A DNA stretch of 64,000 bases. Origin: Polaromonas sp. GTDB taxonomy: Bacteria; Pseudomonadota; Gammaproteobacteria; Burkholderiales; Burkholderiaceae_C. A model generated the notes under the pieces. The model made no database searches, was not told where the DNA came from, and was given only the letters and a program-made list of their open reading frames with translations. The position numbers and the translations under genes were made by a program. Positions within the stretch are counted from its first letter, which is position 1, and every line of letters begins with the position of its first letter. The stretch covers positions 57,463-121,462 of the forward strand of contig NZ_JACPOF010000001.1 in the NCBI RefSeq assembly GCF_016185115.1, given 5' to 3'. Shown one piece after another: positions 37,838 to 48,143 of this stretch.

Positions 37838-38639
37838 TAAAAGCCCCCCTCTCATACGATGCCGCTTCTTTCGACTGGGCATACCGTCTCTTGAGCTGAT
37901 CTCCCAACTGGGATACAACTTCCCGGTTATTGAGTCGTTGCTCGATCTTTATCCCAAGCCACAGAGTCTCGGCATTGGCGAGGGCACTGTTGTTCAGCCT
38001 GCGAATGTAGAACTGGGCCCGCACCAGTTCACCCCGGTCGTAAAGAAGGCTGGCAAGGTTATAGCCTGTCAATGGGTTGCCAGCATCAATTTGATAAGAC
38101 CGCGTAAAACTTTCCTCGGCCTCGGCACGCTGGCCAGCGCGAACCTGACAGACGCCCTGTGCCATCAGGCTTCTGGCTTGTCCCCCATAAGTCGGGTTCG
38201 CTATTGCCTGTGCAAACATCTGTGAAGACTCACGGAACCGGGATTGCTGGCATAAAAACCAGCCATAGTTGTGAGCAACATCTGCATCACGTGGATTTAT
38301 TGCAAGCGCCCGGCGAAAGCTGTCTTCAGCCAGCGGCGCATCGTTCAACCGCATGTACACCAATCCGCGAAGGTTGTAGGCATCAGCAAACCCTGGGTCA
38401 ATCACAAGAGCCTGCTTGAGTTCGTCCAGCGCAACATTTGTCTGCCCCTGCTCGAAATAACCACTCGCAAGCTCAAGCCGCAAACGTGCGCGCCGGCGTG
38501 TTGCAGGCTCATCAGACTCGGTCACCATGTCCGTCTTCCCGTCAGCCGCACTGCGCACGCCGCCGGTGTTTCCGGCGCAACCTGCAAGAAGCACCGTACC
38601 CCAGCAAACCAGCATAAGGGCACTACGAAGGATTTTCAT
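37830..38639 (-). CDS. pilF: type IV pilus biogenesis lipoprotein PilF/PilW (TPR)
   Basis: 269 residues with a lipobox (LAGC, Cys21) and at least four TPR units ([40 protein letters not shown] and others). PilF is the pilotin that helps the PilQ secretin reach the outer membrane. It overlaps rlmN by four bases (ATGA) and rodZ by eight, a tightly packed series. Confidence 0.92.
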   Translation of the reverse strand: MKILRSALMLVCWGTVLLAGCAGNTGGVRSAADGKTDMVTESDEPATRRRARLRLELASGYFEQGQTNVALDELKQALVIDPGFADAYNLRGLVYMRLNDAPLAEDSFRRALAINPRDADVAHNYGWFLCQQSRFRESSQMFAQAIANPTYGGQARSLMAQGVCQVRAGQRAEAEESFTRSYQIDAGNPLTGYNLASLLYDRGELVRAQFYIRRLNNSALANAETLWLGIKIEQRLNNREVVSQLGDQLKRRYAQSKEAASYERGAFNE

Positions 38640-39784
38640 GACGCTATCCTTTTATCGATCACGACCTTGATACCACCCAGCATACCCTGCCGCTGTGAGG
38701 CCATGCGCTCGCGCGCACCCGTCCGGTCCTGAACATCGCCAGCCAGTTGTCCGCAGGCTGCGTCTATATCGTCACCCCGTGTTTTTCTGATTGTCGTCAC
38801 GATGCCGGCAGCCATCAGGATTTTTGCAAACTGAAGAACTTGCGGCATGGCAGAACGTTTGAGGCCCGATGCAGGAAATGGATTAAAGGGAATGAGGTTG
38901 AATTTACATGACAAACCACTGAGTGCTTGCTGCTTCATCAGTTTGACAAGCTCGTGGGCATGCTCAGGCTGATCATTCACGCCATCCAGCATGCAGTATT
39001 CAAAAGTAATGAAGTCCCTCGGCGCATGGGCCTGGTAGCGCAGGCATGCCTCCAGCAACTCGGCGATAGGGTATTTCCTGTTGAGCGGCACCAACTGATC
39101 GCGCAACTCGTCTGACGGTGCATGCAGGGACACAGCCAGAGCGACCGGGCAATCGACCGCAAGGCGGTCAATCATCGGCACGACCCCGGAGGTGGAGACC
39201 GTGACACGGCGCCTGGACATTCCATACGCATGATCATCAAGCATCACCTTCAGGGCAGGCAGCAACTGGGCGTAATTTTGCAGCGGCTCCCCCATGCCCA
39301 TCATGACGACATTGGAAATGACGCGCTCGTCTTTTCCGAATTGCCTGCGTAATTCGTGTTCGGCAAACCAAAGCTGGGCCAGAATTTCAGCAGTGGTCAG
39401 GTTGCGGCTGAACCCCTGATGGCCTGTTGAGCAGAACCGGCAACCCACGGCACAACCCGCCTGGGAGGAAATACATAAAGTACCGCGGTCAGTCTCAGGT
39501 ATGAATACGGCTTCAACGACATCACCGGCACCCACGTCAAACAGCCATTTGATGGTTCCATCGGCGGAATCATGCCGGGACACCACCGGAAGCCCTTGTA
39601 TATGGGCTAAAGCGGGCAGCTTCTCCCGCAGGGATTTTGCCAGATCCGTCATTTGAGAAAAGTCAGACGCACCCCGCTGGTGTATCCAGCGAAAAAGCTG
39701 CATCGCACGAAAGCGCTTTTCTCCGAGGCTTTCGCAAAAAGCAGCCAGGCCCTCGAGATCGAAATTAAGCAGGTTGGTCGTCAT
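38636..39784 (-). CDS. rlmN: dual-specificity RNA methyltransferase RlmN
   Basis: 382 residues from the ATG at 39784 ([16 protein letters not shown]). The radical-SAM cluster motif CAVGCRFC (Cys111, 115, 118) is intact. The late [12 protein letters not shown] region and a C-terminal Cys are in place for the mechanism. It methylates C2 of A2503 in 23S rRNA and A37 of some tRNAs. Confidence 0.96.
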   Translation of the reverse strand: MTTNLLNFDLEGLAAFCESLGEKRFRAMQLFRWIHQRGASDFSQMTDLAKSLREKLPALAHIQGLPVVSRHDSADGTIKWLFDVGAGDVVEAVFIPETDRGTLCISSQAGCAVGCRFCSTGHQGFSRNLTTAEILAQLWFAEHELRRQFGKDERVISNVVMMGMGEPLQNYAQLLPALKVMLDDHAYGMSRRRVTVSTSGVVPMIDRLAVDCPVALAVSLHAPSDELRDQLVPLNRKYPIAELLEACLRYQAHAPRDFITFEYCMLDGVNDQPEHAHELVKLMKQQALSGLSCKFNLIPFNPFPASGLKRSAMPQVLQFAKILMAAGIVTTIRKTRGDDIDAACGQLAGDVQDRTGARERMASQRQGMLGGIKVVIDKRIAS

Positions 39785-39863
39785 TGCAGCGAGCGCAACG
39801 CGACCTGGCCCCAAGCACGTGGCAAAACCCGCGAAGGCATTGCAAAGCTTGAGGCAGACATGT

Positions 39864-40289
39864 TTAACGCGAGTAAATGTTCATGCCAGGGAAGAAGAAG
39901 CTGATTTCCACCTGGGCGGTCTCGGCCGCATCGGATCCGTGTACCGCATTGGCATCAATGCTTTCAGCAAAATCAGCACGAATGGTACCGGCGGCCGCCT
40001 TCTTCGGATCGGTCGCCCCCATCAGTTCACGATTTTTGAGAATGGCGTTCTCGCCCTCCAGCGCCTGGATCATCACAGGACCGGAAATCATGAATTCGAC
40101 GAGATCCTTGAAGAAAGGACGCTCCTTGTGGACGCCGTAAAACGCTTCCGCCTCGCCACGGGAAAGATGGGCAAGCTTGGCAGCCACGATCTTCAGGCCG
40201 GCAGCCTCAAAACGTGCATAGATCTGGCCGATAACATTTTTTGCCACTGCGTCGGGCTTGATGATTGAGAGTGTGCGTTCGATAGCCAT
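39864..40289 (-). CDS. ndk: nucleoside diphosphate kinase
   Basis: 141 residues, family standard. It starts [20 protein letters not shown] and carries the catalytic His117 in NAVHGSD. It phosphorylates NDPs using ATP through a phospho-histidine. It heads the long minus-strand series, about 80 bases before rlmN, and the 135-base gap upstream of it is AT-rich and likely holds its promoter. Confidence 0.97.
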   Translation of the reverse strand: MAIERTLSIIKPDAVAKNVIGQIYARFEAAGLKIVAAKLAHLSRGEAEAFYGVHKERPFFKDLVEFMISGPVMIQALEGENAILKNRELMGATDPKKAAAGTIRADFAESIDANAVHGSDAAETAQVEISFFFPGMNIYSR

Positions 40290-40424
40290 TTTGTTTTCCT
40301 TAACCTTTGATTTTCTGGATATTCAAAAAATGAATACAGCCTCTGATTTTAACCCGCCGTTCATGCCTGAAGTCCCGAAATGCACACATTGGCCTTCAGG
40401 AACTCCGGTATTGCAGATGGTTTC

Positions 40425-42074
40425 CTAGCGATTGCCGCCACCCCGGTTACCGCCACGGCCCTTGCCGCCCCCGGTGCCACCACTACCACCTCGTCGCTGA
40501 CCACCGCCGCCCCCACCAGTGGGACCCGAGCCACCACCGCGCCGGGCCCCCTGGACTTGCCGCTGGCGCGTAAAGGTATCTGCGCCGATGTAGCCGAAAG
40601 ATGTCTTCATCGGATCTGGCTGGGCCGCACCACTGGCCTTGTCGTCTCGCGCACCACGATCATCACGCCGCTTGCGCCCCTGACCTGCAGTGTTGTTCCC
40701 CGGATTTCGGGCGAATCCTGAAGGTGGCGGCATTGAGGGTGCTCCCGGCCCAAAACCACCCCCCTGATTACGCCCACGGCGCCTTTTTCCATTGGCACCA
40801 GCAATACCGCTGACGTCATGCCGAAGATTTGGGGGTTGCACGTCATCCTGGTCCGAATCCTCGTCCTGAAGACCTGCTTCGGCGCGGTTGTCCGGCTGGT
40901 TGGCCTGCGCACCGAATGTCTGTTCGCGTGCTGCCGGGCGCTCGCCGCCCCGGACACGGCCACCACGGCGAAGGCCTCGTGCGCGACGGGAATCGCCCCC
41001 CGCATCCTGCCCCGAAGTCTCCTGCGCAGCCACGCCACCTCGAGCATCCGCACGGGCTTCGCTGCGATTGGCAGCACTGGTCAAAGCCATGATGTCACGT
41101 TCATCAAGCTCCACGAAGGCACCGCGTTTGAGTCCGCGCGGCAATACCATGGCGCCATAACGTATGCGAATCAGGCGACTGACGGCATGCCCTACCGCCT
41201 CGAACATGCGCCTCACCTCCCGGTTGCGCCCTTCTGAAATGGTCACTTTGTACCAGCAGTTGGCACCTTCGCCGCCACCTGCCTCGATGGACGAGAAAAA
41301 GGCATTTCCGTCATCCAGCAGAACCCCCTCCAGCAGGCGCTTCTTTTCATCCGCGCTCAAGGCCCCCAATACCCTCACTGCATATTCACGTTCAAGGCCA
41401 AATCGGGGATGCATGAGTTTGTTCGCGAGTTCGCCAGAACTCGTCAGCAGGAGCAGCCCTTCGGTGTTAAGGTCAAGGCGGCCGACAGACTGCCATTTGC
41501 CCTGGAACAGCTTTGGGAGGCGCCGAAAAACGGTGGGCCGGTTTTGGGGGTCATCGTGCGTGACGACTTCACCTGCAGGCTTGTGATACGCAATCACGCG
41601 AGGCGGCGGCGGATCAATCCTGACCCTGATAGGTTTGCCGTTGACCTTGACCGTGTCTCCGAACTTGACACGCTGCCCGATATGCGCAGGTTCACCGTTG
41701 ACCGATATGCGCCCCTCAAGAATCAGTTGCTCCATCTCCAGGCGGGATCCCAGTCCAGCCTGCGCCAGCACCTTGTGCAACTTGGGAGTCTCTGGCTGAG
41801 GCAGTAGAACCCTCTTGGACAACTCCACGCCGGGATCAGCCTCATCTTCATCAAAACGTCCGGTCACCACTTCATCAAAACGAACTGCGGCGATCGAAGT
41901 CGTGCGCGATCCGGGATGGACCCTGGCAGCACCAGGGACAACATTGCCCGGGGCCACAGAGTGCGGCAGTTCACCAGCCGCATCAGGAGCGCCGGCTTTT
42001 TCAACAAGGGCTTCGACATGCCCTGGAGGGGGCTCAAGCGGTGCCGGAGGATCCTGATGGTCTGGTAGGTTCAT
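40425..42074 (-). CDS. rluB: 23S rRNA pseudouridine synthase RluB with long RGG-rich tail
   Basis: 549 residues, about twice E. coli RluB (291). An extra N-terminal region of roughly 95 residues precedes an S4 RNA-binding domain (98-145) and the RsuA/RluB catalytic domain (about 158-330; [16 protein letters not shown] with Asp201). The last 215 residues are low-complexity Arg/Gly/Gln with RGG-like runs, ending [15 protein letters not shown], with an island [18 protein letters not shown]. The enzyme makes pseudouridine 2605. The tail probably adds RNA or ribosome contacts. It is 9 bases after scpB. Confidence 0.9.
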   Translation of the reverse strand: MNLPDHQDPPAPLEPPPGHVEALVEKAGAPDAAGELPHSVAPGNVVPGAARVHPGSRTTSIAAVRFDEVVTGRFDEDEADPGVELSKRVLLPQPETPKLHKVLAQAGLGSRLEMEQLILEGRISVNGEPAHIGQRVKFGDTVKVNGKPIRVRIDPPPPRVIAYHKPAGEVVTHDDPQNRPTVFRRLPKLFQGKWQSVGRLDLNTEGLLLLTSSGELANKLMHPRFGLEREYAVRVLGALSADEKKRLLEGVLLDDGNAFFSSIEAGGGEGANCWYKVTISEGRNREVRRMFEAVGHAVSRLIRIRYGAMVLPRGLKRGAFVELDERDIMALTSAANRSEARADARGGVAAQETSGQDAGGDSRRARGLRRGGRVRGGERPAAREQTFGAQANQPDNRAEAGLQDEDSDQDDVQPPNLRHDVSGIAGANGKRRRGRNQGGGFGPGAPSMPPPSGFARNPGNNTAGQGRKRRDDRGARDDKASGAAQPDPMKTSFGYIGADTFTRQRQVQGARRGGGSGPTGGGGGGQRRGGSGGTGGGKGRGGNRGGGNR

Positions 42075-42083
42075 GCTTTTACT

Positions 42084-42803
42084 TCATGCGCTGGGTTCAT
42101 CGGGCTGTTTCTCACCCGGCCCGGCAACGTCCTTGATTTCGTTTACTTCATCCGCGGTTTCCACAGGCGCTGCCTGGGGTTGTACGGCTTCCTGCAACTC
42201 TTCAACGGCAGGGGCCTGCCCACCATCTTTGGCCAGGGGCTCTGCGTCCGCCATTCCAAATTCGATCTGCTCAAGCATCGCCGCCTGCCCCGCGCCGCCA
42301 TCCATGGCCGGCAACTGATCCAGCGAATCAACGCCCAGATCGTCCAGAAACTGCTTTGTCGTCGCATACAGCGCAGGCCTGCCCACGGTCTCTCTATGCC
42401 CGATGACCTCAACCCAACCCCGATCCTCAAGCTGCTTGAGGATGAGGCTGTTGATGGTCACACCCCGAATATCTTCCATATCACCGCGGGTGACCGGCTG
42501 ACGATACGCAATGATGGCGAGCGTCTCGAGGGTTGCCCGCGTATAGCGAGGCGGTTTTTCTGGATGCAACCGGTCAAGGTATTCGCGCATCTGTGGCCGG
42601 CTCTGGAAGCGCCAGCCGGTGGCCACGTGGACCAGTTCCGCGCCCCGCCCCGCCCAGTCATTCTGAAGTTCGTCGAGCGCCAGCCGGATGCTGTCAGGCG
42701 TCAGGGCACCGTTAAACAAAACCCCCATCTCTCGGAGCGGCAAAGGCTGCTGGGCGCAAATAAGTGCCGTCTCGAGGACGCGCTTCGCATCCGTCGTATT
42801 CAT
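42084..42803 (-). CDS. scpB: segregation and condensation protein ScpB
   Basis: 239 residues with two winged-helix domains (RVLETALICAQQPLPLREMG; RYTRATLETLAIIAYRQPVT, RGDMEDIRGV) and an acidic Ala/Glu tail. ScpB works with Smc and ScpA to fold the chromosome. scpA and smc are not in the window. The neighbour rluB is the usual partner in this lineage. Confidence 0.94.
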   Translation of the reverse strand: MNTTDAKRVLETALICAQQPLPLREMGVLFNGALTPDSIRLALDELQNDWAGRGAELVHVATGWRFQSRPQMREYLDRLHPEKPPRYTRATLETLAIIAYRQPVTRGDMEDIRGVTINSLILKQLEDRGWVEVIGHRETVGRPALYATTKQFLDDLGVDSLDQLPAMDGGAGQAAMLEQIEFGMADAEPLAKDGGQAPAVEELQEAVQPQAAPVETADEVNEIKDVAGPGEKQPDEPSA

Positions 42804-42922
42804 GATTTCTTGTTTCCGAAAATGGTCGGGTATGGCGCCGAAAGGCGCGACTCACATGGAGCGCAGTACCTGTGAGATGCCATTGCGGTCAACGGCTGGG
42901 TTCTGCAGAAGCTTCTAACTTA

Positions 42923-43951
42923 CTATTCGGGATTGTATCGCAGGCCCAAAGCTACGGCGGCGGCTGCCATGTCTTTCGGCAGAGGCGACCTGAATTCAAG
43001 CAACTTGCCGTTGATCGGATGCTCAAAAGCCAGCCGGCAAGCGTGAAGAGCCTGCCTCTCCAGCCCCCCCGCGCTCCGGCCGCCGTATAGCTCGTCCGCA
43101 ACCAGCGGGTGCCCCAGCACAGCCATGTGCACCCTGATCTGGTGGGTCCGGCCGGTGTGCAACTTGCAGCGGACCATGCAGTAATCAGTATTGCTCTGGA
43201 GAACAGAAATATCCGTGGACGCTGTTTTGCCCGGATTCCTGTCCATATCCACAACAGCCATCCTCAGGCGATTACGGGGATCACGCCCCACCGGGAGATT
43301 GACGTGGCGTGTCGCAGCCCCGGTCCATGCACCATGTGCAAGGGCGATGTACTGGCGGTTGACACTGCGCGCAGCAATCATCCTGACCAGTTCGTCCATC
43401 ACCTGCCGCTTCCTGGCAACCACCATCAGACCGCTGGTGTCCTTGTCAAGGCGGTGCACGATGCCAGCCCGGGGCAGCAATCCAGCCTCCCTGTCGCGCG
43501 CAAGCAGGCCATTGAGCAGCGTACCGCTCCAGTTGCCAGGCGCAGGATGGACAACCAGGCCTGCAGGCTTGTTGATCACCAATAAAAATTCGTCTTCAAA
43601 CACCACGTCAAGCGCCATGGCCTCGGGTTTGAACGCCTGGCTTTGAGGCGTCGGTCGCAATTCGATGCGGAGTTCGTCAAACGCCTTGACGGCATGCGAC
43701 GCCTTCACCAGAACCACGCCATTGAGCTGGACCAAACCGGCCGCGATCAATTGCTGCAGGTAGCTGCGCGAGAACTCCGGCACGGTAAGGGCCAGGGTAC
43801 TGTCAACCCTCTTTCCGTGGGATTCCAGCGGCACGCGTAGCTGCCGCAGTTCAATCTCGCCGTCTACGTCGGATTCGTCACCAGCGTGATCAGTGGCATC
43901 GGGCATGACAACGCTCGATATAATCGATTTGCTTTGTTCAGAATCAGTCAT
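42923..43951 (-). CDS. rluD: 23S rRNA pseudouridine synthase RluD
   Basis: 342 residues: an S4 domain (about 45-105) and the RluA/RluD catalytic core with GIVHRLDKDTSGLMVVA (catalytic Asp) and GRTHQIRVHMAVLGHPLVAD. It modifies uridines 1911, 1915 and 1917 in helix 69. It is divergent from bamD with 18 bases between the starts, a conserved pairing, so the two promoters must overlap the opposing coding regions. Confidence 0.95.
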   Translation of the reverse strand: MTDSEQSKSIISSVVMPDATDHAGDESDVDGEIELRQLRVPLESHGKRVDSTLALTVPEFSRSYLQQLIAAGLVQLNGVVLVKASHAVKAFDELRIELRPTPQSQAFKPEAMALDVVFEDEFLLVINKPAGLVVHPAPGNWSGTLLNGLLARDREAGLLPRAGIVHRLDKDTSGLMVVARKRQVMDELVRMIAARSVNRQYIALAHGAWTGAATRHVNLPVGRDPRNRLRMAVVDMDRNPGKTASTDISVLQSNTDYCMVRCKLHTGRTHQIRVHMAVLGHPLVADELYGGRSAGGLERQALHACRLAFEHPINGKLLEFRSPLPKDMAAAAVALGLRYNPE

Positions 43952-43969
43952 TAGTAGAGGTCGATCGCA

Positions 43970-44803
43970 ATGTTTTCCACCAAATTATCGGTTGTTCCCA
44001 GTGCATCACCCATGGCATCGCCATTTGTGGCGGCGATCGCATTGCTCTGCGCCCTGATGGCCGGCTGCTCCAGCAAGCCCATTGACCCAACATCGACCTG
44101 GAGCCCCAACAAGATATACGCAGAGGCCAAGGACGAGCTCAATAACGGCGGTTATGAGAAGGCCATACCCCTGTTTGAAAAACTTGAAGGCCGTGCAGCA
44201 GGTACACCCCTGGCTCAGCAGGCACAGCTCGACAAGGCCTACGCCCAATACAAGGGCAACGAACAGGCCCAGGCCATTGCAACCCTTGACAGGTTCATCA
44301 AGCTGCATCCCGCAAGCCCCGCGCTGGATTACGCGCTGTACCTGAAAGGCATTGTCAATTTCAACGACAACCTCGGCCTGTTCGGTGCCATCTCGCGTCA
44401 GGATCTTGCCGAGCGTGACCAGAAAGCCGCCAAGGAGTCATTTGAGTCGTTCAGGGAACTCGTGACACGCTTCCCGGACTCGAAATACACACCAGACGCC
44501 CGCCTGCGCATGACCTATACCGTCAACTCGCTGGCCCAGTCCGAAGTCCATGTGGCACGTTACTATTACTCGCGCGGCGCCTATATCGCAGCCATTAACC
44601 GGGCCCAGACCGCCATCAGCGACTACCGCGACGTGCCAGCGCTCGAGGAAGCCACGTACATCATTTACAAGTCGTACGACGCATTGGGCATGACCCAACT
44701 GCGGGACGACGCGAGACGCGTACTCGAAAAAACCTATCCGCAAAGCGAATTCACCACCAAGGGATTCAGGTCTGCTGACAATCCCTGGTACAAGTTCTGG
44801 TAA
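43970..44803 (+). CDS. bamD: outer-membrane assembly lipoprotein BamD
   Basis: 277 residues with a lipobox (MAGCS, Cys33) and five TPR-like units (DELNNGGYEKAIPLFEKLEG, AQATLDRFI-type pairs). BamD is the second essential subunit of the BAM complex. Its last 38 bases overlap the end of the convergent helicase gene at 44766. Confidence 0.95.
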   Translation: MFSTKLSVVPSASPMASPFVAAIALLCALMAGCSSKPIDPTSTWSPNKIYAEAKDELNNGGYEKAIPLFEKLEGRAAGTPLAQQAQLDKAYAQYKGNEQAQAIATLDRFIKLHPASPALDYALYLKGIVNFNDNLGLFGAISRQDLAERDQKAAKESFESFRELVTRFPDSKYTPDARLRMTYTVNSLAQSEVHVARYYYSRGAYIAAINRAQTAISDYRDVPALEEATYIIYKSYDALGMTQLRDDARRVLEKTYPQSEFTTKGFRSADNPWYKFW

Positions 44804-46772
44804 GTTCATCCAGCCGCGTCAGGAGTTCTTCATCAGAATTCAGGCGCTGCATCGGTGGAACAGCCCTTAAAAGCCGTTTGCCGTAGCCCATCTGCCGGGT
44901 TCTGGTATCACAGATCACCAGTACACCCTGGTCAGTCTCGCGTCGAATCAGCCTGCCGGCCCCCTGCTTGAGCGCAACTGCTGCTTCCGGCAAAAAATAG
45001 TCATTGAAGGCGCTTTTGCCTTCTGCCTCCAGGCTTCTGGATCTCGCCTCTGCCATCGGGTCGTTGGGTGGCGGGAAAGGGAGCTTGTCGATGATCACCA
45101 GTTGAAGCGCATTGCCCGGCACATCAATGCCTTCCCAGAAAGAAGCTGAAGCCACGAGGATGCAGCCCCGCTGGCCATCCGTATTGCCGAGCCGGAATCT
45201 CTCGATCAACACCCGCTTGGGCATGGCGCCCTGAACCAGCACCTCAATCCCGCCCGAGTCTGAAAATGTGTTGTGCAGACTGTCACCGATCACACGCAAG
45301 GCCTTCAGCGTTGTGGTCAGCACCATGGTGCGTCCACCCAACCGGGCGGCCCAACGGCCCGCCGAATCGGCCACGGCCTGGGAATGAGACGGATCTGCAG
45401 GCTTGGGGAAGTCGGCAGGAATATAAATGGCGGCCTGCTGCGCATAGTCGAATGGACTGCTCACCTTGAGCACACGTGCGTCCCCTAGTCCGCAGGGTTC
45501 AGTGAACCAGCTCAACTTCTCGTCGTCGCCCAGCGTGGCCGACGTAAAAATCCAGGACTTCGCAGACTCCCCCGAAGCTCCCAGCAATTTGGTCTTTACG
45601 GCTTCAGCAATATTGAGCGGCGACTCCACCAGCCGCAATTGCGTCCCGACATCTACCCAGCGCACCAATCCGGGTGGGCAGGCACGCGCGAAAGCGGCTG
45701 CGCGCTCAGCCAGCTCTGACGCACGCTCTTGCAGCCTCGGGAAATCGCCTGCGATCTCACTGACGGTGGCCAGGGACTCGGAGGCACCAGACAAAGCCAC
45801 GCCAAGATTGTCGAGAGCCACCGTCCAGGCGCCAGCTTCTATTGTTTCTGGTGCGACACTCGTCCAGCGAAGCTTTGTTCCCGGGTGCTGCCGCCCTGCA
45901 CAAAGCCTCAATTCACGTGCGGCCTGTTCACAGGCGCCGACCACTGCCTGCCAGTCAACCAGTCCCCGGGCCAATTGCAGGCCTGCGCCCAACAGGTCAC
46001 GGCAAAAATCCAGCAGTTGCCCAGTGGTGAGGTTTTTGCCAAGAAACTGGACGCCGGTCTCGTTGAGCTGGTGGGCCTCGTCGAAAATAGCGACCTTGAC
46101 CGAAGGCAGCAACTCGGCAACGCCAGATTCGCGCACGGCCAGGTCGGCAAAAAAAAGATGATGGTTTATCACGACTACATCAGCCGCCAGTGCCTCGCGG
46201 CGCGCCAGGTTGACGTGGCAGGCACGAAACTGGGGGCACTGCGCGCCCAGACAGTTTTCACGCGTGGACGTCACCAGCGGTATCAAGGGCGAACGCTCAT
46301 CCAGCCCTGGCAGCTCGGCCAGATCGCCAGCCTTGGTGAACTGCGCCCACTCCTCAATTTTTGCCAGCGAGCGTGCGGCCGTCCTGTCGGCGAGCGCCGG
46401 GTCTTGCCGCGCCAACGCCATGCGGTGCAGGCACAGATAGCTGGCACGCCCCTTGAGCAGGGCGATGCGCACAGGAACATTAAGTGCCTCGACCAGTAGC
46501 GGCAGATCACGAACAAAAAGCTGGTCCTGCAGGGCCTTGGTAGCGGTGGATACCAGCACGCGCTCACCACTGAGAAGCGCTGGTACCAGATAGGAAAATG
46601 TTTTACCCACACCGGTGCCGGCTTCAACCACCAGCACTTCCGAACGCTCAATCGCGCGTGCAATCGCGACGGCCATCTCAGTCTGCCCTGCTCTTGCGAC
46701 AAACTGTTCGGTGGTGCGCGACAGCACGCCATCGGGGGCAAATGCCTCCTGAACTTCAAGTTCCAGGTACAT
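44766..46772 (-). CDS. ATP-dependent DNA helicase, DinG/YoaA family (XPD-like, 4Fe-4S)
   Basis: 668 residues. Walker A AGTGVGKT (51-58), DEAH box (231-234), and four cysteines (114, 174, 179, 185) spaced as in the XPD/DinG iron-sulfur domain. The late motif QGAGRLIRRETDQGVLVICD is motif VI. These enzymes unwind 5'-to-3' and resolve R-loops, G-quadruplexes and collapsed forks. The length is nearer YoaA (636) than DinG (716). It shares one base with the small DUF465 gene upstream and overlaps bamD at its 3' end. Confidence 0.9.
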   Translation of the reverse strand: MYLELEVQEAFAPDGVLSRTTEQFVARAGQTEMAVAIARAIERSEVLVVEAGTGVGKTFSYLVPALLSGERVLVSTATKALQDQLFVRDLPLLVEALNVPVRIALLKGRASYLCLHRMALARQDPALADRTAARSLAKIEEWAQFTKAGDLAELPGLDERSPLIPLVTSTRENCLGAQCPQFRACHVNLARREALAADVVVINHHLFFADLAVRESGVAELLPSVKVAIFDEAHQLNETGVQFLGKNLTTGQLLDFCRDLLGAGLQLARGLVDWQAVVGACEQAARELRLCAGRQHPGTKLRWTSVAPETIEAGAWTVALDNLGVALSGASESLATVSEIAGDFPRLQERASELAERAAAFARACPPGLVRWVDVGTQLRLVESPLNIAEAVKTKLLGASGESAKSWIFTSATLGDDEKLSWFTEPCGLGDARVLKVSSPFDYAQQAAIYIPADFPKPADPSHSQAVADSAGRWAARLGGRTMVLTTTLKALRVIGDSLHNTFSDSGGIEVLVQGAMPKRVLIERFRLGNTDGQRGCILVASASFWEGIDVPGNALQLVIIDKLPFPPPNDPMAEARSRSLEAEGKSAFNDYFLPEAAVALKQGAGRLIRRETDQGVLVICDTRTRQMGYGKRLLRAVPPMQRLNSDEELLTRLDELTRTCTRDCQQT

Positions 46773-46975
46773 CAGGCGGGTTCGGGCGGATCCAGCGCCA
46801 GTTCAAGCTGGCAAATCTGGTCTCTGAGATGGAGGCGTCGTTTTTTGAGACGGCGCAGCATCAGTTCGTCAATGGGCGTTGCATGTGCCGTAATATCCAC
46901 CAGCGCATTCAGGTCGGCATGTTCGATCTTGAGTTCGATCAGCCGACGTTCCGGCGAGTGTAAATTTAGGTCCAA
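46772..46975 (-). CDS. YdcH-like DUF465 small protein
   Basis: 67 residues, helical, with the DUF465 pattern IELKIEHADLNALVDI and LRRLKKRRLHLRDQICQLE. These are small coiled-coil proteins of unknown role. Its stop overlaps the helicase start by one base (TGATG), so the two are translationally coupled. Confidence 0.85.
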   Translation of the reverse strand: MDLNLHSPERRLIELKIEHADLNALVDITAHATPIDELMLRRLKKRRLHLRDQICQLELALDPPEPA

Positions 46976-47063
46976 GGTATTTTTTATCAGCGCTCGCTGC
47001 TTGCTCTGATAATACGTTGATTACGGAGATAAATCGAGTCCCAACGGCTCGACCAATTGCAAG

Positions 47064-47822
47064 ATGTCAAAAGGCTATCGAATCACGGCTTCAACAGGTA
47101 TCCACAAGGGAGACCGGGAGTACCAGCAGGACCAAGTCAACCTGATCAGCCACCAGCGCATAGCCGGCTGCATTTTGGGCATCGTGGCCGACGGCATGGG
47201 CGGTCGCAGCGGTGGACGCAAGGCATCCGATCAGGTCATGATGACTGCCAAACAGCTGTTTGAGCGTTACTCCCCTGACAGCGACGACGCGCCTTCAATG
47301 CTCAAGCAGATCGTTGAAGAAGCCCACATCGTCATCAAGCTGACAGCGATCTCCGCAGAGCAGGAGCCGCACAGCACACTCGCAGCCTTCCTCATCAACC
47401 CGGCTGGCGACTGTCACTGGGTGCATACCGGCGATTCGCGCATCTATCATTTCCATGGCAGCAAGCTTGTCCATCGCACGGTTGACCACTCCTATGTCCA
47501 GACGCTTGTCGACAAGGGTGAGATCACCGAAGAAGAAGCCAATGTGCACCCACAGTCAAACATCCTCATGGGTTGCCTGGGCACCGAAGACCCGCCCCCC
47601 ATCAGCCATCACTTTATTCAGCAATTGCAGCCTGAGGACGTGCTGATCGCCTGCAGCGACGGCGTCTGGCACTACTTCAGCCCCAGCGAGATGGGTTCCG
47701 CCCTCTCCATGCTTTCGCCGCGCGAGGCGACCGAATTCCTGATCCAGAAAGCCCGCTCCCGGGCACGTGGCGGCGGCGACAACCTGTCACTGGTCATCGT
47801 CAAGTTCGAGCCCCTCGAATAA
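47064..47822 (+). CDS. PP2C-family Ser/Thr protein phosphatase
   Basis: 252 residues. The metal-binding motifs are present: GDREYQQD (16-23), ADGMGG (42-47), HTGDSRIY, CSDGVW and GGGDNLSLV. It removes phosphate from Ser/Thr in proteins using Mn/Mg. It is alone, 27 kb from the Ser/Thr kinase at 17926, which is the only Hanks-type kinase in the window and so its best candidate partner. There is no membrane helix. Confidence 0.92.
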   Translation: MSKGYRITASTGIHKGDREYQQDQVNLISHQRIAGCILGIVADGMGGRSGGRKASDQVMMTAKQLFERYSPDSDDAPSMLKQIVEEAHIVIKLTAISAEQEPHSTLAAFLINPAGDCHWVHTGDSRIYHFHGSKLVHRTVDHSYVQTLVDKGEITEEEANVHPQSNILMGCLGTEDPPPISHHFIQQLQPEDVLIACSDGVWHYFSPSEMGSALSMLSPREATEFLIQKARSRARGGGDNLSLVIVKFEPLE

Positions 47823-48143
47823 GCAGCCAGGCACCCGCGCGCCATACTTTTCGGGCGCTCAATTCGTACTGATATTGACAGTGCACGACCACGGCCTGTT
47901 GACATTCCCGCCCCCGAAAAATCCGCTTCCGGCAACCCGCTTGAGGCCGTTTCAGACGTTACACACATGGCGAAATAACATGTATCAATCCAAATGTTAT
48001 TGCGAATCATTCTTTTTCAAATATAATTATTGCTGCACAAATCCAGCCAACGCGTCCAGATCATCCGGGACAGCACAGCCAAGCATTTGCCCAACCACCA
48101 TTTTTGCCGGACCGGCAAAAGATCACATCGCTTGGAGCTTTCC
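47823..48143 (+). promoter_or_regulatory. 321-base leader of the TonB receptor
   Basis: There is no gene here if the TTG at 48144 is the start. The region holds the Fur-like box at 47996-48014 followed by an AT-rich stretch (about 48015-48035) suitable for a promoter. The Shine-Dalgarno GGAG sits at 48134-48137. Confidence 0.6.
47996..48014 (+). promoter_or_regulatory. Fur-box candidate
   Basis: GTTATTGCGAATCATTCTT matches the 19-bp Fur consensus at 13 positions. It lies about 130 bases upstream of the receptor start. Its core TGCGAnnCATTC recurs in the palindrome at 51263-51287. Confidence 0.6.

Noticed and set aside
48030..48143. N-terminal 38 codons of the TonB receptor frame
   Set aside because: No ribosome site at 48030, no signal-peptide logic, and it would overlap the AT-rich promoter region after the Fur-like box.
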